64,000 bases of DNA from Candidatus Saccharicenans sp. (GTDB taxonomy: Bacteria > Acidobacteriota > Aminicenantia > Aminicenantales > Saccharicenantaceae), in contig JASEIU010000002.1 in NCBI GenBank assembly GCA_030017715.1, forward strand, positions 422,915 through 486,914, given 5' to 3'. The notes beneath the pieces were generated by a model. The model was not told the DNA's origin. It saw only the letters and a list, made by a program, of their open reading frames with translations, and made no database searches. The position numbers and the translations under genes are program-made. Below, piece by piece: positions 27,031-36,068 of this stretch. How positions within the stretch are numbered: the stretch's first letter is position 1; the number at the start of each line of letters is the position of its first letter.

Positions 27031-27896
27031 CTCAGGTTGGGCAACAAACAATACCTAAGATATTAAACCAGAAGACACGGTTCAGGGCGGCAGCCGGCCT
27101 GATTCTGATTTTGCTCTGTTCCGGCTGCGCTTCCCGGCTGCAGCCGGCCAAGGTGCATCTGGCGATGGGCCAGGAACTGGAAAAGTCCTTCCGGACCGAA
27201 GAGGCAATTGCCCTTTACAAGAAATCTCTTGAAGAAGCTGATCGTGCGGTCAGAAAAAAGCCTTCGGCCCAGGCCTACCTGCTCAAGGGCCTGGCCGAGT
27301 TCAAGCTGGGAAGATGGACGGAGGCCAGCCGCAGTTTCAGTCTGGCTGCGGCCCTGGGAGAGGAGAAAGCCGAGAGCTGGGCCAGGGAGGTCAGTCTCTA
27401 CGGTCTGGCTATTTCCCTCCGGGAGCAGGGGCTGACCGAGGCGGCCGTCCGGCTGTTTTCCGTCCTGGCCGAGCGGGGCAAGTTCTCCCCGGCGGTCCGG
27501 GCGGCCCTGGGCCGACTGATAGACACACAGCTGGAATCGCTGCCCGGTCTGCCGGAAAAGGAACAGGAAAAAATTATCACTAAATCTATCGGAATAGTAG
27601 AAAAAGTCCTGGGCGCCGACCCGGCCTTTGGTTATTATCACTATCTTCTGGCCCAGCTTCTCGGTCACCAGAAAAAGTATCGGGAGAGCTTCGAGGAAGC
27701 GGTCATGGCCAGAGAGCTGGGGCTGCCCAGGCTCGATATCCATCGCGATAACGACAACCAGATCGTCTTCTGCTACCGGCGGCTGAAAGAATCCCTGAGC
27801 GGTGAGTCCTGGGCCGAGTTCAATCGCACTTACCGTCTCTGGATGGATAAATGGAAATGGCCGGACGAGGAGACGCCGGACTGGAAGAGGAGGTAA
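27027..27896 (+). CDS. TPR-repeat lipoprotein
   Basis: 289 residues. A lipoprotein signal with lipobox LLCSGC lies near residues 26-33. TPR-like helical pairs follow (HLAMGQELEKSFRTEEAIALYKKSLEE; AYLLKGLAEFKLGRWTEASRSF; AISLREQGLTEAAVRLF; HYLLAQLLGHQKKYRESFEEA). It is probably a periplasm-facing scaffold on the inner or outer membrane. The start overlaps the preceding gene (ATGA), and mtnA begins right after the stop. Confidence 0.72.
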   Translation: MTQVGQQTIPKILNQKTRFRAAAGLILILLCSGCASRLQPAKVHLAMGQELEKSFRTEEAIALYKKSLEEADRAVRKKPSAQAYLLKGLAEFKLGRWTEASRSFSLAAALGEEKAESWAREVSLYGLAISLREQGLTEAAVRLFSVLAERGKFSPAVRAALGRLIDTQLESLPGLPEKEQEKIITKSIGIVEKVLGADPAFGYYHYLLAQLLGHQKKYRESFEEAVMARELGLPRLDIHRDNDNQIVFCYRRLKESLSGESWAEFNRTYRLWMDKWKWPDEETPDWKRR

Positions 27897-27898
27897 GC

Positions 27899-28930
27899 AT
27901 GCTGCCGGCATTAGCCTGGAAAAACGGGGCCCTGGTGCTGGTTGACCAGCGCCGGCTGCCCTGGAAGGAAGAATATCGCACCCTGACCACCGTGGAGCAG
28001 GTGGCCCGGGCGATAGAAGACATGGTGGTGCGGGGAGCGCCGGCCATCGGGATAGCGGCTGCCTATGGTCTGGCCCTGGGAATCAGCAACCTGAAACCGG
28101 GGGCCGATCCGGAGAGCGAATTTAGCCGGTTTTATCAACGTCTGTGGCGGACCAGACCCACGGCCAGAAATCTGTTCTGGGCCCTGGAGAGAATGAAGGC
28201 GGTTTTTGAAGAAAATAAAAAAGCCGGGCTCGGCCGGTTGAAGAAAGCGCTACTGGCCGAAGCCAGGGCCATAGAAGAAGAAGACCTGGAAATCAACAGA
28301 AAAATAGGAGAATACGGCGCGGAATTGATTCCTGAGGGGGCGACCATATTAACTCACTGCAATGCCGGGGCGCTGGCCACGGCCGGCTACGGAACGGCTT
28401 TGGGGGTGGTCAGGGCCGCTCAGGCTCGGAAGAAGAAGATAAAAGTTCTGGCCTGTGAAACCAGACCCTTTCTTCAGGGAGCCAGACTGACTGTCTGGGA
28501 ATTGGCCCGCGAGCGAATTCCCGTCACCCTGATCACCGATAACATGGCCGGCTGGCTGATGTCCAGGGGCGAGGTCAGCCTGGTAATTGTCGGAGCCGAC
28601 CGGATTGCCCGAAACGGCGATACTGCCAATAAAATAGGGACTTATTCCCTGGCCGTCCTGGCCAGGAATCATGGTCTGCCGTTCTACGTGGCTGCCCCGC
28701 TGAGTACCTTTGATTTCAGGCTGCGGAGCGGGGTCGATATTCCCATCGAAGAAAGGAAGGCGGATGAAGTTCGCAGATTCGGCCGGCGGCTTATTACCCT
28801 GCCCGACGTTCCGGTAAAAAACCCGAGCTTTGATGTGACTCCGGGCCAGCTCATAACCGCTATCATCACGGAAAAAGGTGTAATAGGCACGCCTTTATTC
28901 AGAGGAATTCGACAGATCAGGAACCGCTGA
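27899..28930 (+). CDS. mtnA: S-methyl-5-thioribose-1-phosphate isomerase
   Basis: 343 residues from the ATG at 27899, preceded by AGGAGG at five bases; an upstream in-frame ATG lies inside the previous gene. It isomerises 5-methylthioribose-1-phosphate to methylthioribulose-1-phosphate in methionine salvage. Signatures: RGAPAIGIAAAYGLALG, the catalytic cysteine in LTHCNAGALATAGYGTALG, ETRPFLQGARLT, DNMAGWLM, and the catalytic aspartate in GADRIARNGDTANKIGTY. No other methionine-salvage gene is nearby, so it may serve a truncated salvage route. The related eIF2B-like ribose-1,5-bisphosphate isomerases are a less likely alternative. Confidence 0.93.
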   Translation: MLPALAWKNGALVLVDQRRLPWKEEYRTLTTVEQVARAIEDMVVRGAPAIGIAAAYGLALGISNLKPGADPESEFSRFYQRLWRTRPTARNLFWALERMKAVFEENKKAGLGRLKKALLAEARAIEEEDLEINRKIGEYGAELIPEGATILTHCNAGALATAGYGTALGVVRAAQARKKKIKVLACETRPFLQGARLTVWELARERIPVTLITDNMAGWLMSRGEVSLVIVGADRIARNGDTANKIGTYSLAVLARNHGLPFYVAAPLSTFDFRLRSGVDIPIEERKADEVRRFGRRLITLPDVPVKNPSFDVTPGQLITAIITEKGVIGTPLFRGIRQIRNR

Positions 28931-29445
28931 TGATTAGCATATTAAAAAATCAAAGAGGAATGAACCTCATCGGACAGGGCTGGAAAATCATCCTTTTTAT
29001 GCTGCCGTCTTTGATTGCCTCCATATGGGTTCACAGGCATTTCCCCCGGATCGCAGCCTTGCCTGATAGCTTCAGTTTTATCAAGCCCATGGGATATGTT
29101 TTAGTATTCCTCGGACTAATCCTCTGGGTGACTGCGCTCATTCAACTGTTGTCTGGATTTTCAAGAAACAGACTGGTAACCACCGGAGCCTACGGTCTTG
29201 TCCGCAATCCCCTCTATTCCAGCGCGACCTTTTTTATTTTTCCCGGAGTGTCTGTTTTGACTCTGACCTGGGTTTACCTTGCTGTTTCGGTCTTTTTGTA
29301 TATCGGGGTCATAACCTTTATCGGAAGGGAAGAAAACCAGCTTAGGGACACCTTCGGCAGGGAGTATGAAGAGTATCTGGCAAAGGTTGACCGGCTGGTT
29401 CCTCTTAAAAAACCGTCGAGAAGAAAATGCACTGAGGAGAATTGA
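28930..29445 (+). CDS. Isoprenylcysteine methyltransferase-family membrane protein
   Basis: 171 residues with about four membrane segments. The C-terminal signature of the ICMT/PEMT group is present: LVTTGAYGLVRNPLYSSA, then a pair of hydrophobic segments, then EENQLRDTFGREYEEYLAKVDRLVPL. These proteins methylate small lipophilic or thiol groups with S-adenosylmethionine at the membrane; the substrate in bacteria is usually unknown. The ATG overlaps the last base of mtnA's stop and the next gene begins directly at its own stop. Confidence 0.82.
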   Translation: MISILKNQRGMNLIGQGWKIILFMLPSLIASIWVHRHFPRIAALPDSFSFIKPMGYVLVFLGLILWVTALIQLLSGFSRNRLVTTGAYGLVRNPLYSSATFFIFPGVSVLTLTWVYLAVSVFLYIGVITFIGREENQLRDTFGREYEEYLAKVDRLVPLKKPSRRKCTEEN

Positions 29446-30945
29446 ATGCCAGAAGATATGATTATTGTGGGTGCGGGTATCGCCGGGCTGTCAACAGGAT
29501 GTTATGCCGAGATGAATGGGTTCAGGACTGCAATATTTGAATCAAACAAAGTACCCGGTGGGCTCTGTGCTGCCTGGGCTCGGAAGGGATACAAGTTTGA
29601 TATCAGTATGCATCTACTGGCAAATTCAAAAAACGGGCCTTTCAAGAAAATGTGGGACGAGCTCGGTGTTACCAGGGATCAGGAATTTTATTATCACGAC
29701 AGGCTTATTGCTGTCGAAGGCAGAGAAAGAAAGCTTGATTTCCGCCTGGACCGCGAGCGCCTTGAAATACAGATGCTGGCCATCTCTCCGGAAGATGCCG
29801 GATTGATAGAAGAATTTATCAAACTTTTCTTCGGGCGGAGCATAATGGATTCGGCCTCCCTCGATCCTCCGGAATTGACACCCATAGCCGGAAGGCTAAA
29901 AATGGCTCTGACCATGATTCCCATGGTCGGTGTACTTAAAAAGTATGGAAACCTGACGCTACAGGAATTTGCGGCCCGGGTCAAAGACCCGTTTCTGGCC
30001 ACCGCTTTAAGGTCTTCTGTGGATACTCCTGGCTGGCCAATGCCTGGGTTTCCGATGGTGGCCATGTCAGGCTTTGCCAGGGCTGGAGGTGAAGCCGGGT
30101 ATCCTCTGGGTGGTTCTTTTAAGGTCGCTTCAGGAATTGCCGAATTTTACAGGGCTCTGGGCGGTGAAATTCATTTCAACAGCCGGGTGGCGGAGGTCTT
30201 AATAGAAAATGACCGGGCTGTCGGAATCCGGCTGGAGGATGGCAGTGAGCACAGAGCAGATATTGTAGTATGGGCGGCTGATGGGCACCGGCTGATATTT
30301 GACCTCCTGGGCGGCAAATATCTGGATGAAACTATCAGAAAAATGTACGATACCTGGCCTGTGGTCAAGCCAATGGTCCATGTGTGCTTCGGCGTTGACC
30401 TGGACCTTTCAAAAGAACCCCACAATATTTTGTACGAATTGGATAGGCCCATTACCATTGCCGGGGAAGAGTTCAAATGGATCAGCATTGTTTTGCACAC
30501 TTTTGATAAAAGCACAGCTCCACCGGGAAAGTCCGCCCTTGAAGTCTGGTACGCGACTGATTATAAATATTGGGAAGAAATTCACAGAGATCGCCCGAGA
30601 TATGAAGCCGAAAAAAAGCGGATTGCCGAAGAAACAGCAGATGCCCTGGAGAAAAGATGGCCCGGCTTTAAGTCCAAAATTGAAGTGGTAGATGTCCCGA
30701 CTCCGATGACTTATGTCCGGTATACTGGGAACTGGCAGGGGTCAGTGGACGGTTGGTACATAACCCCGAAAAACATGAGAGAACAGAAGATGAAAAGGTC
30801 ATTGCCCGGACTCAACAACCTTTATATGGTAGGACAGTGGACGGCACCTTTTACCGGCACGGTCGGGGCCGCGCTCTCGGGCCGTCAATTAATTCAGATA
30901 TTATGTAAAAAAAGCCGGCGCCCTTTTGTTACAAGTCAGCACTAA
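29446..30945 (+). CDS. FAD-dependent oxidoreductase, CrtI/retinol saturase-like
   Basis: 499 residues. The FAD-binding Rossmann motif is at residues 7-17 (IVGAGIAGLST), followed by ESNKVPGGLCAAWARKGYKFDISMH, the phytoene-desaturase pattern. The C-terminal FAD motif appears as LYMVGQWTAPFTGTVGAALSGR. The family desaturates or saturates isoprenoid and lipid chains. No carotenoid genes are nearby, but the preceding membrane methyltransferase abuts it, suggesting shared lipophilic chemistry; that link is inference. Confidence 0.85.
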   Translation: MPEDMIIVGAGIAGLSTGCYAEMNGFRTAIFESNKVPGGLCAAWARKGYKFDISMHLLANSKNGPFKKMWDELGVTRDQEFYYHDRLIAVEGRERKLDFRLDRERLEIQMLAISPEDAGLIEEFIKLFFGRSIMDSASLDPPELTPIAGRLKMALTMIPMVGVLKKYGNLTLQEFAARVKDPFLATALRSSVDTPGWPMPGFPMVAMSGFARAGGEAGYPLGGSFKVASGIAEFYRALGGEIHFNSRVAEVLIENDRAVGIRLEDGSEHRADIVVWAADGHRLIFDLLGGKYLDETIRKMYDTWPVVKPMVHVCFGVDLDLSKEPHNILYELDRPITIAGEEFKWISIVLHTFDKSTAPPGKSALEVWYATDYKYWEEIHRDRPRYEAEKKRIAEETADALEKRWPGFKSKIEVVDVPTPMTYVRYTGNWQGSVDGWYITPKNMREQKMKRSLPGLNNLYMVGQWTAPFTGTVGAALSGRQLIQILCKKSRRPFVTSQH

Positions 30946-31237
30946 TCGTAACACAGACCGTATCGAGCTATTGAAACAGGATCTTATCGGCTGCCACTTT
31001 GCTTTGTTGTCAAAAATCTACTCTGGAGCAATTTCTTGATAATTATTTCCCCTGCAGTTTGGCCAATACCCGGCCCGTCCCGTTCTCTAATCATGATAAC
31101 GGAGGAACAGGCAATTTTATTAAGGATGAAGACAGGAATCCGATCTAAAAGCAAACCGCTGAAATCTCCGGACCAAAGGTAGTCAAGCCCCGGAACTTGG
31201 GCTAAAATGTCCCTGTCCATTAATTTCGGAGAAGCGA

Positions 31238-32254
31238 ATGGCCGCGCGAAAAAAGCCCCGGTTCCTGCTGGCGGTAGAAACCTCCTGCGACGAAACCTCG
31301 GCTGCTGTCCTGGACCGAGGTCGGATTCTAAGTAACATCATTCTGTCCCAGGATGAAATCCATTCACCCTACGGCGGAGTCGTGCCCGAGCTGGCTTCGC
31401 GTCAGCATATCAAATCCATAGATTACGTAATCGGGGAGAGTCTGTCGCAGGCCGGAGTGGCTCTTAAAGAAATCGACCTTTACGCGGTCACCCAGGGGCC
31501 GGGTCTTATCGGCTCGCTGCTGGTCGGACTGACCTTTGCCAAGGGGCTGGCCTACTATTTTAAGAAGCCTCTCCTCGGCGTTGACCATCTCCAGGCCCAT
31601 ATTGAGGCTCCCTTCCTGGAAAACGAGGAGATTGAGTTCCCGGTGCTGGCGCTGCTGGTTTCGGGAGGCCACACCTCTCTCTATTTCCTGGAAAAACCGC
31701 TCGACTACCGGCTGCTGGGGAAAACTCGCGACGATGCGGCCGGCGAATGTCTGGACAAGGTGGCCAAGTTTCTGAAGCTGGGCTATCCGGGCGGTCCGGT
31801 CATTGAACGCCTGGCCCGGGGCGGCGACAGCGAGCGCTTCCATTTTTCACTGCCCCGGATGAAAATCCCCGGCTATGATTTCAGCTTCTCCGGTCTCAAG
31901 ACTGCCGCCCTGAAAATTATCCGCGAAAACGGCCTCAGCGCCGAACATCCGGAGCTCGGAAATTTCCTGGCCAGCTTTGAGGAAACGGTGGCCAGGGCTC
32001 TCCTGGAGAATGTCCATAAAGCCCTGGAAGAATTCCGGCCGGCAGCCCTGATTCTCTGCGGCGGTGTGGCCCGCAATGCCAGACTTCGGGCCAGGTTTTC
32101 CGAGCTGGCCGCAAGTCACAGGCTGCCGTCTTTTGTTCCCTCACCCAGGCTGTGCACCGATAATGCCGGCATGGTCGGAGCGCTGGCCTGGAAAAAATTT
32201 CAGGTTTCCCCCGCTGCCGCCGTCGACCTGGACCTGGATGCCTACCCGAGATGA
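31238..32254 (+). CDS. tsaD: tRNA N6-adenosine threonylcarbamoyltransferase TsaD
   Basis: 338 residues. The ASKHA-fold enzyme transfers threonylcarbamoyl to A37 of ANN-decoding tRNAs. Signatures: ETSCDETSAAVL (14-25), the metal-binding H117-x3-H121 (GVDHLQAH), LLVSGGHTSLY, FSGLKTA, and CGGVARNARLR. Length and motifs are normal. CGGAG precedes the ATG. The gap upstream (30946-31237) holds a small hairpin AGCCC/GGGCT (31186-31203) but no gene I can support. Confidence 0.96.
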   Translation: MAARKKPRFLLAVETSCDETSAAVLDRGRILSNIILSQDEIHSPYGGVVPELASRQHIKSIDYVIGESLSQAGVALKEIDLYAVTQGPGLIGSLLVGLTFAKGLAYYFKKPLLGVDHLQAHIEAPFLENEEIEFPVLALLVSGGHTSLYFLEKPLDYRLLGKTRDDAAGECLDKVAKFLKLGYPGGPVIERLARGGDSERFHFSLPRMKIPGYDFSFSGLKTAALKIIRENGLSAEHPELGNFLASFEETVARALLENVHKALEEFRPAALILCGGVARNARLRARFSELAASHRLPSFVPSPRLCTDNAGMVGALAWKKFQVSPAAAVDLDLDAYPR

Positions 32255-32593
32255 GCCGGAATAAGGGCCTGACTGGAGAGGCTCAGCTTTCTAAATCGAT
32301 CAATAATCTTTTGCCCGGACATTTTTATTTCTAGTCCCTCATATCGCCCCGAGGATTCCTGCGGATTCCCGGCTGGGTTTATGGAGTCCGGACTATGAAA
32401 AATTTAATTCCCGAAGGGAAGTCGGCGGGAAAATCCGAGCCCGGGCTGCGTCTTTAGGTTCATGAGCCGCAGGCTGTAACTTTCGCCGGCCTGAATCGTA
32501 TTATTAATGAGAGAATTAAGTTTGATTTACCCGAGTCGCTTCTGTTAAACTTGAGTTCGGAGCGGCAACGGGAACGAAGTCAGGAGGCTTGAG
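32255..32593. other. Gene-free interval
   Basis: No plausible protein or RNA gene on either strand. Near the right end TTGATT (32522-32527), 18 bases and TAAACT (32546-32551) form a weak promoter candidate for the TolC gene. Confidence 0.4.
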
Positions 32594-34177
32594 GTGGTAA
32601 AAACGGCTAAAAGATTATTAAATATGACGGCATTTCTAACGCTTGTTTTTCTGATAGTCGCGAGGCTGCCGGCCCAGGAGCAGAAAACCAGGGAGATTGC
32701 TCTCAGCCTGGACGAAGCTATCTATCGGGCTCTCAAACATAACCTCAACCTGATAGCCGAAGTCTATTCCACAGAAAAGGCCGGAGAAAACATATCCGTG
32801 GCCAGGGAGGTCTTCCTGCCAAGTCTGGAAATGAGCTACGGCAGCTCTCGCACCGAACAGCCTTCAACCTGGTTTCTTCAGAGCTCAGGTACCTATATCA
32901 GGTCCTCTCAGAATTATGAAACCAGGCTGTTTCAGCGGCTGCCGATCGGCGGAACCTTTTCTGTGGGCATGTCAAATGTAAGTGAGGATACCAACCAGGC
33001 CTTTCAGCGCATAAATCCTTATTACAACACCCAGCTGCGTTTTGACTTTAATCAACCGCTGCTCCGGAATTTTGGGCCGCGGGTGGCCAAACGGGAGATC
33101 ATAATCGCCCGCCAGAATTATGCCATCTCCGAGGTCCAGCTCAAGAGCCAGGTCATGGAGACCATCTACCAGGTGGAAGATGCCTACTGGAACCTGGTGC
33201 TGGCCCGGGAGAACTTGAAGGTCAAACAGCAGTCGTTGCAGCTGGCCAGGGACCAGCTGACCAAGACCAGGAAAGAAATTGAGGTTGGACAGCAGGCGGC
33301 CATTGAAATCCTGAACGTTCAGGCGGCTGTTTCCCAGAGAGAAGCCGAAATCGTCCAGGCCGAGGCCGCAGTCAGGACGGCTGAGGACAGGCTCAAGGTC
33401 ATATTGAATCTGGCCAGCGGTCCGGAATTGAGCACGGTCAACCTGGTCCCGACTGAGAGGCCGGAATTCAAGCCGGTCAAGGTCGACCTGAATGAAGCTC
33501 TGCGAACAGCTCTTCTGATGCGGCCTGACCTGCAGATTGACAGCCTGACCATTGAAAGCAAGAAGATTGATTATGATTTTGTCCGCAACCAGATGCTCCC
33601 GCAGCTCGACCTGAACGTTTCTTACTGGAGTCCCGGGGTCTCCGGAGACCGCCTGCTTTACCGCAACAACGACCCCTGGACCGGGGAAGTGGTCGGCAAA
33701 ATTCCCGGCAGCCTGTGGGATTCTTTCCGCGACGCCTCCAGGTTTCTGTACAGCAACTGGTCGGTCAATTTTACCCTGACCATACCCCTGGCCGATTATC
33801 TCGGCCGGTCGAAACTGGCCCTGGCCCGGACCGAGCTGGCTGAAGCCCAGGCCAAGCAGAAAGCGCGGGAGCAGCAGGCCATGCTGGAGGTCAGCGAGGC
33901 GGTCAACAACATTGAGACTCTGGCCAAAAGTGTTGAAGCCTACCGGGTGGCCCGGGAATACGCCGAAAAACTCCTGGAAGCTGAAACCAAGAAACTGGCC
34001 GTCGGTTTGACCACAAGTTTCTTCGTACTCGATGCCCAGGAAAAGCTGGCTGCCGCCCGCTCGGCCGAACTTAAAGCCCTGGTCGATTACAACCTGGCCC
34101 AGGCCAGACTGGAAAAAGTCCTGGGCACCATTCTGGCCAACAAAAAGGTCAGTCTGAGCCAGGTCGGACAGCGCTGA
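32594..34177 (+). CDS. TolC-family outer-membrane protein (orphan)
   Basis: 527 residues from a GTG with CAGGAGG six bases upstream. Signal peptide to about residue 30 (ARLPAQ). Two TolC repeats: ALSLDEAIYRALKHNLNLIAEV opens the first, DLNEALRTALLMRPDLQIDSL the second, each with long coiled-coil helices. A 40-residue polar insertion (SPGVSGDRLLYRNNDPW onward) interrupts the second barrel region. No adaptor or inner-membrane pump is adjacent; glycosyltransferase genes follow. It may serve a pump encoded elsewhere or help export an envelope glycoconjugate. Confidence 0.9.
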   Translation: MVKTAKRLLNMTAFLTLVFLIVARLPAQEQKTREIALSLDEAIYRALKHNLNLIAEVYSTEKAGENISVAREVFLPSLEMSYGSSRTEQPSTWFLQSSGTYIRSSQNYETRLFQRLPIGGTFSVGMSNVSEDTNQAFQRINPYYNTQLRFDFNQPLLRNFGPRVAKREIIIARQNYAISEVQLKSQVMETIYQVEDAYWNLVLARENLKVKQQSLQLARDQLTKTRKEIEVGQQAAIEILNVQAAVSQREAEIVQAEAAVRTAEDRLKVILNLASGPELSTVNLVPTERPEFKPVKVDLNEALRTALLMRPDLQIDSLTIESKKIDYDFVRNQMLPQLDLNVSYWSPGVSGDRLLYRNNDPWTGEVVGKIPGSLWDSFRDASRFLYSNWSVNFTLTIPLADYLGRSKLALARTELAEAQAKQKAREQQAMLEVSEAVNNIETLAKSVEAYRVAREYAEKLLEAETKKLAVGLTTSFFVLDAQEKLAAARSAELKALVDYNLAQARLEKVLGTILANKKVSLSQVGQR

Positions 34178-34219
34178 TTCGGTTTGAGTGCCGGGGTCGG
34201 GTTGTGTTAATATTGACCC

Positions 34220-34999
34220 GTGAAAATCACGGCGGTTGTTGTAACCTACAATGACGAGAAAAAGATAATAGACTGCCTGGAATCGCTGCAGAGCGTGGTC
34301 GATGAAATCGTGGTGGTGGACAGCCAGAGTACCGACCTGACCAGGAAAGTCGCTTCCTATTTTACCGATAAAGTCTACCGGACCGCTTCTGCCGATTATG
34401 CCGCGCTCAAAAACCTCGGACAGGAGATAGCTTCATTCAACTGGATACTGTCGCTGGAGCCCGACGAGAGGTTGTCGCGCGGACTGAAGCTGGAACTGCT
34501 CAAAATCAAGCAGCAGCCGGATGAAGCCGAAGGCTACCTGATTCCCCGCCGGAGCTTCTATCTCGGCCGCTGGGTCAGGCATTCCGGCTGGTACCCCAAT
34601 CGCAGGATAAGGCTCTACCGGAAGGATAAGGGTACCTGGGTCCGCGACAGATTCCGGGTGAGCCTGAATTTTACGGGCCGGGCCGGCCGACTGAAGAACC
34701 CGGTCGAACACCTGGCCTTTGCCTCCATCTCCGAGCACCTGAATTATCTGAACCGGGTCACCGAGAGGCGGGCCCAGGAATTATACCTGAAAAGAAAAAA
34801 AGCCCGCGCCTATCATTTCTGGTTGTCTCCGGTGGCCAGGTTTCTGGGAATTTATTTCGGTAAGGGGGGCTGGCTCGACGGTTTTGCCGGACTGGTGATT
34901 TCCACGCTGGCTGCTTATTCTGTTTTTCTTAAATACGCCAAGCTGAAAGAGGTCTGGAAAAAAGGAGAGAGAATTGAGCCTGTGTCTCATAGCCAGTGA
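34220..34999 (+). CDS. Glycosyltransferase family 2, WaaE/KdtX-like
   Basis: 259 residues from a GTG. GT-A fold: ITAVVVTYNDEKKIIDCLESL at the N-terminus, the nucleotide-sugar site VVVDSQSTDLT, and LSLEPDERLS as the acceptor-side acidic motif. The middle RSFYLGRWVRHSGWYPNRRIRLYRKDKG is characteristic of the lipopolysaccharide-core beta-1,4-glucosyltransferase group. The C-terminus has a hydrophobic segment (LDGFAGLVISTLAAYSVFL) for membrane association. It overlaps the next glycosyltransferase gene by 26 bases. Confidence 0.88.
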   Translation: MKITAVVVTYNDEKKIIDCLESLQSVVDEIVVVDSQSTDLTRKVASYFTDKVYRTASADYAALKNLGQEIASFNWILSLEPDERLSRGLKLELLKIKQQPDEAEGYLIPRRSFYLGRWVRHSGWYPNRRIRLYRKDKGTWVRDRFRVSLNFTGRAGRLKNPVEHLAFASISEHLNYLNRVTERRAQELYLKRKKARAYHFWLSPVARFLGIYFGKGGWLDGFAGLVISTLAAYSVFLKYAKLKEVWKKGERIEPVSHSQ

Positions 35000-36068
35000 T
35001 CCGCAGGATGAGCTGGAGCTGAAGCAATTTTTCCTGGTTTGCCGGGAACTCAAAAAAAAGAACTACCCGTTTTTTATCCTGACCGGTCCGGGGAGCAAGC
35101 TTTCGTCCCAGGCCAGGTTGCAGGGGATCAGAGTTATTAACCATCGCCTGGACGGCAGTTCGGGCTGGCTGTCTTCCTGGAGATTGCAGCGGCTTTTCAA
35201 AAAGAACGGGATAGAACTGGTCCATTTTTTCGACCGGGAGGCAGCCGGTTCCACCTGGAAGGCTGCCCGGAAGGCCGGGATTAAAATCCAGCTAATTTCC
35301 TGGAAGCCGGCCTGGAACTTGAAAGAAGCGCTGGGAGTGTTAAGTCAGGTCGATTCGGTCGTCTGTGAGAACGATGAAGCCAAGAGGCTTCTGTTAAAGC
35401 ATAATCTGGCCCAGGGAAAACTGGAAATCATTCCTCCGGGACTGGATGTCTCGCCAGCCCGGACGGCCAGGAAGGATTTTCTGCGTCAGGAACTTAACCT
35501 TCAGTCCGACAATTTTCTGGTGGGTTTGCTCTGCCCGCTGGAAGACCTGAAAACTCTAAAAAGCCACCTGGAAGCGGTCAGAATTCTTGACCAGGAAGCT
35601 CCCCGGCTGAAGGTGGTTATTCTGGGAATCGGAGCCCTGAACCTGGAGAGATTGCGACAGGAGCAGGCCCTGGAATTTGAAAACCTGTTTTTTTACCTGG
35701 GTTTCAATGAACAGCTGGCCGAGGTTATTTCGGCTCTGGACCTGTTCGTTTTCGGGGCTTATTCTCTTCCGGAAGAATACATACTTAAAGCTATGGTCTG
35801 GCGGGTGCCGGTAATCGGGGTCATGGCGGCCGGAATGACCGGGCTGATCATTCAACGGGAGACCGGCCTCTTGGTTGCGCCGGGCGACCCGGCCTCGCTG
35901 GCCCAGGCCATATTGAAGCTTTATCTTGACCGCAGCCTGGCTCAGAGTCTGAGCAGCCGGGCGTTCGAGCTGGTTTCAAGCCAACATTCAGTCGAGGCCA
36001 TGGCTCAGAAGATGGTCAACCATTATGAGTTCCTGGCCTTGCAAAAAGGAGTTAAGCTTGGTCGGTAG
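34974..36068 (+). CDS. Glycosyltransferase family 4-like protein
   Basis: 364 residues from a TTG seven bases behind AAGGAG. GT-B fold. The N-terminal acceptor domain carries an SSQARLQGIRVINHRLDG pattern. The C-terminal nucleotide-sugar domain shows IPPGLDVSP, LVGLLCPLEDLKTLKSHLEA, and a variant E-x7-E region (PEEYILKAMVWRVPVIGVMAAGMTGLI), where the usual glycine-rich signature is weak. With the preceding GT2 gene it probably builds part of a surface glycan or LPS core. Confidence 0.82.
   Translation: MSLCLIASDPQDELELKQFFLVCRELKKKNYPFFILTGPGSKLSSQARLQGIRVINHRLDGSSGWLSSWRLQRLFKKNGIELVHFFDREAAGSTWKAARKAGIKIQLISWKPAWNLKEALGVLSQVDSVVCENDEAKRLLLKHNLAQGKLEIIPPGLDVSPARTARKDFLRQELNLQSDNFLVGLLCPLEDLKTLKSHLEAVRILDQEAPRLKVVILGIGALNLERLRQEQALEFENLFFYLGFNEQLAEVISALDLFVFGAYSLPEEYILKAMVWRVPVIGVMAAGMTGLIIQRETGLLVAPGDPASLAQAILKLYLDRSLAQSLSSRAFELVSSQHSVEAMAQKMVNHYEFLALQKGVKLGR

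Noticed and set aside
30984-31220. 78-residue minus-strand frame before tsaD
   Set aside because: No recognisable pattern, poor start, overlaps the tsaD control region.
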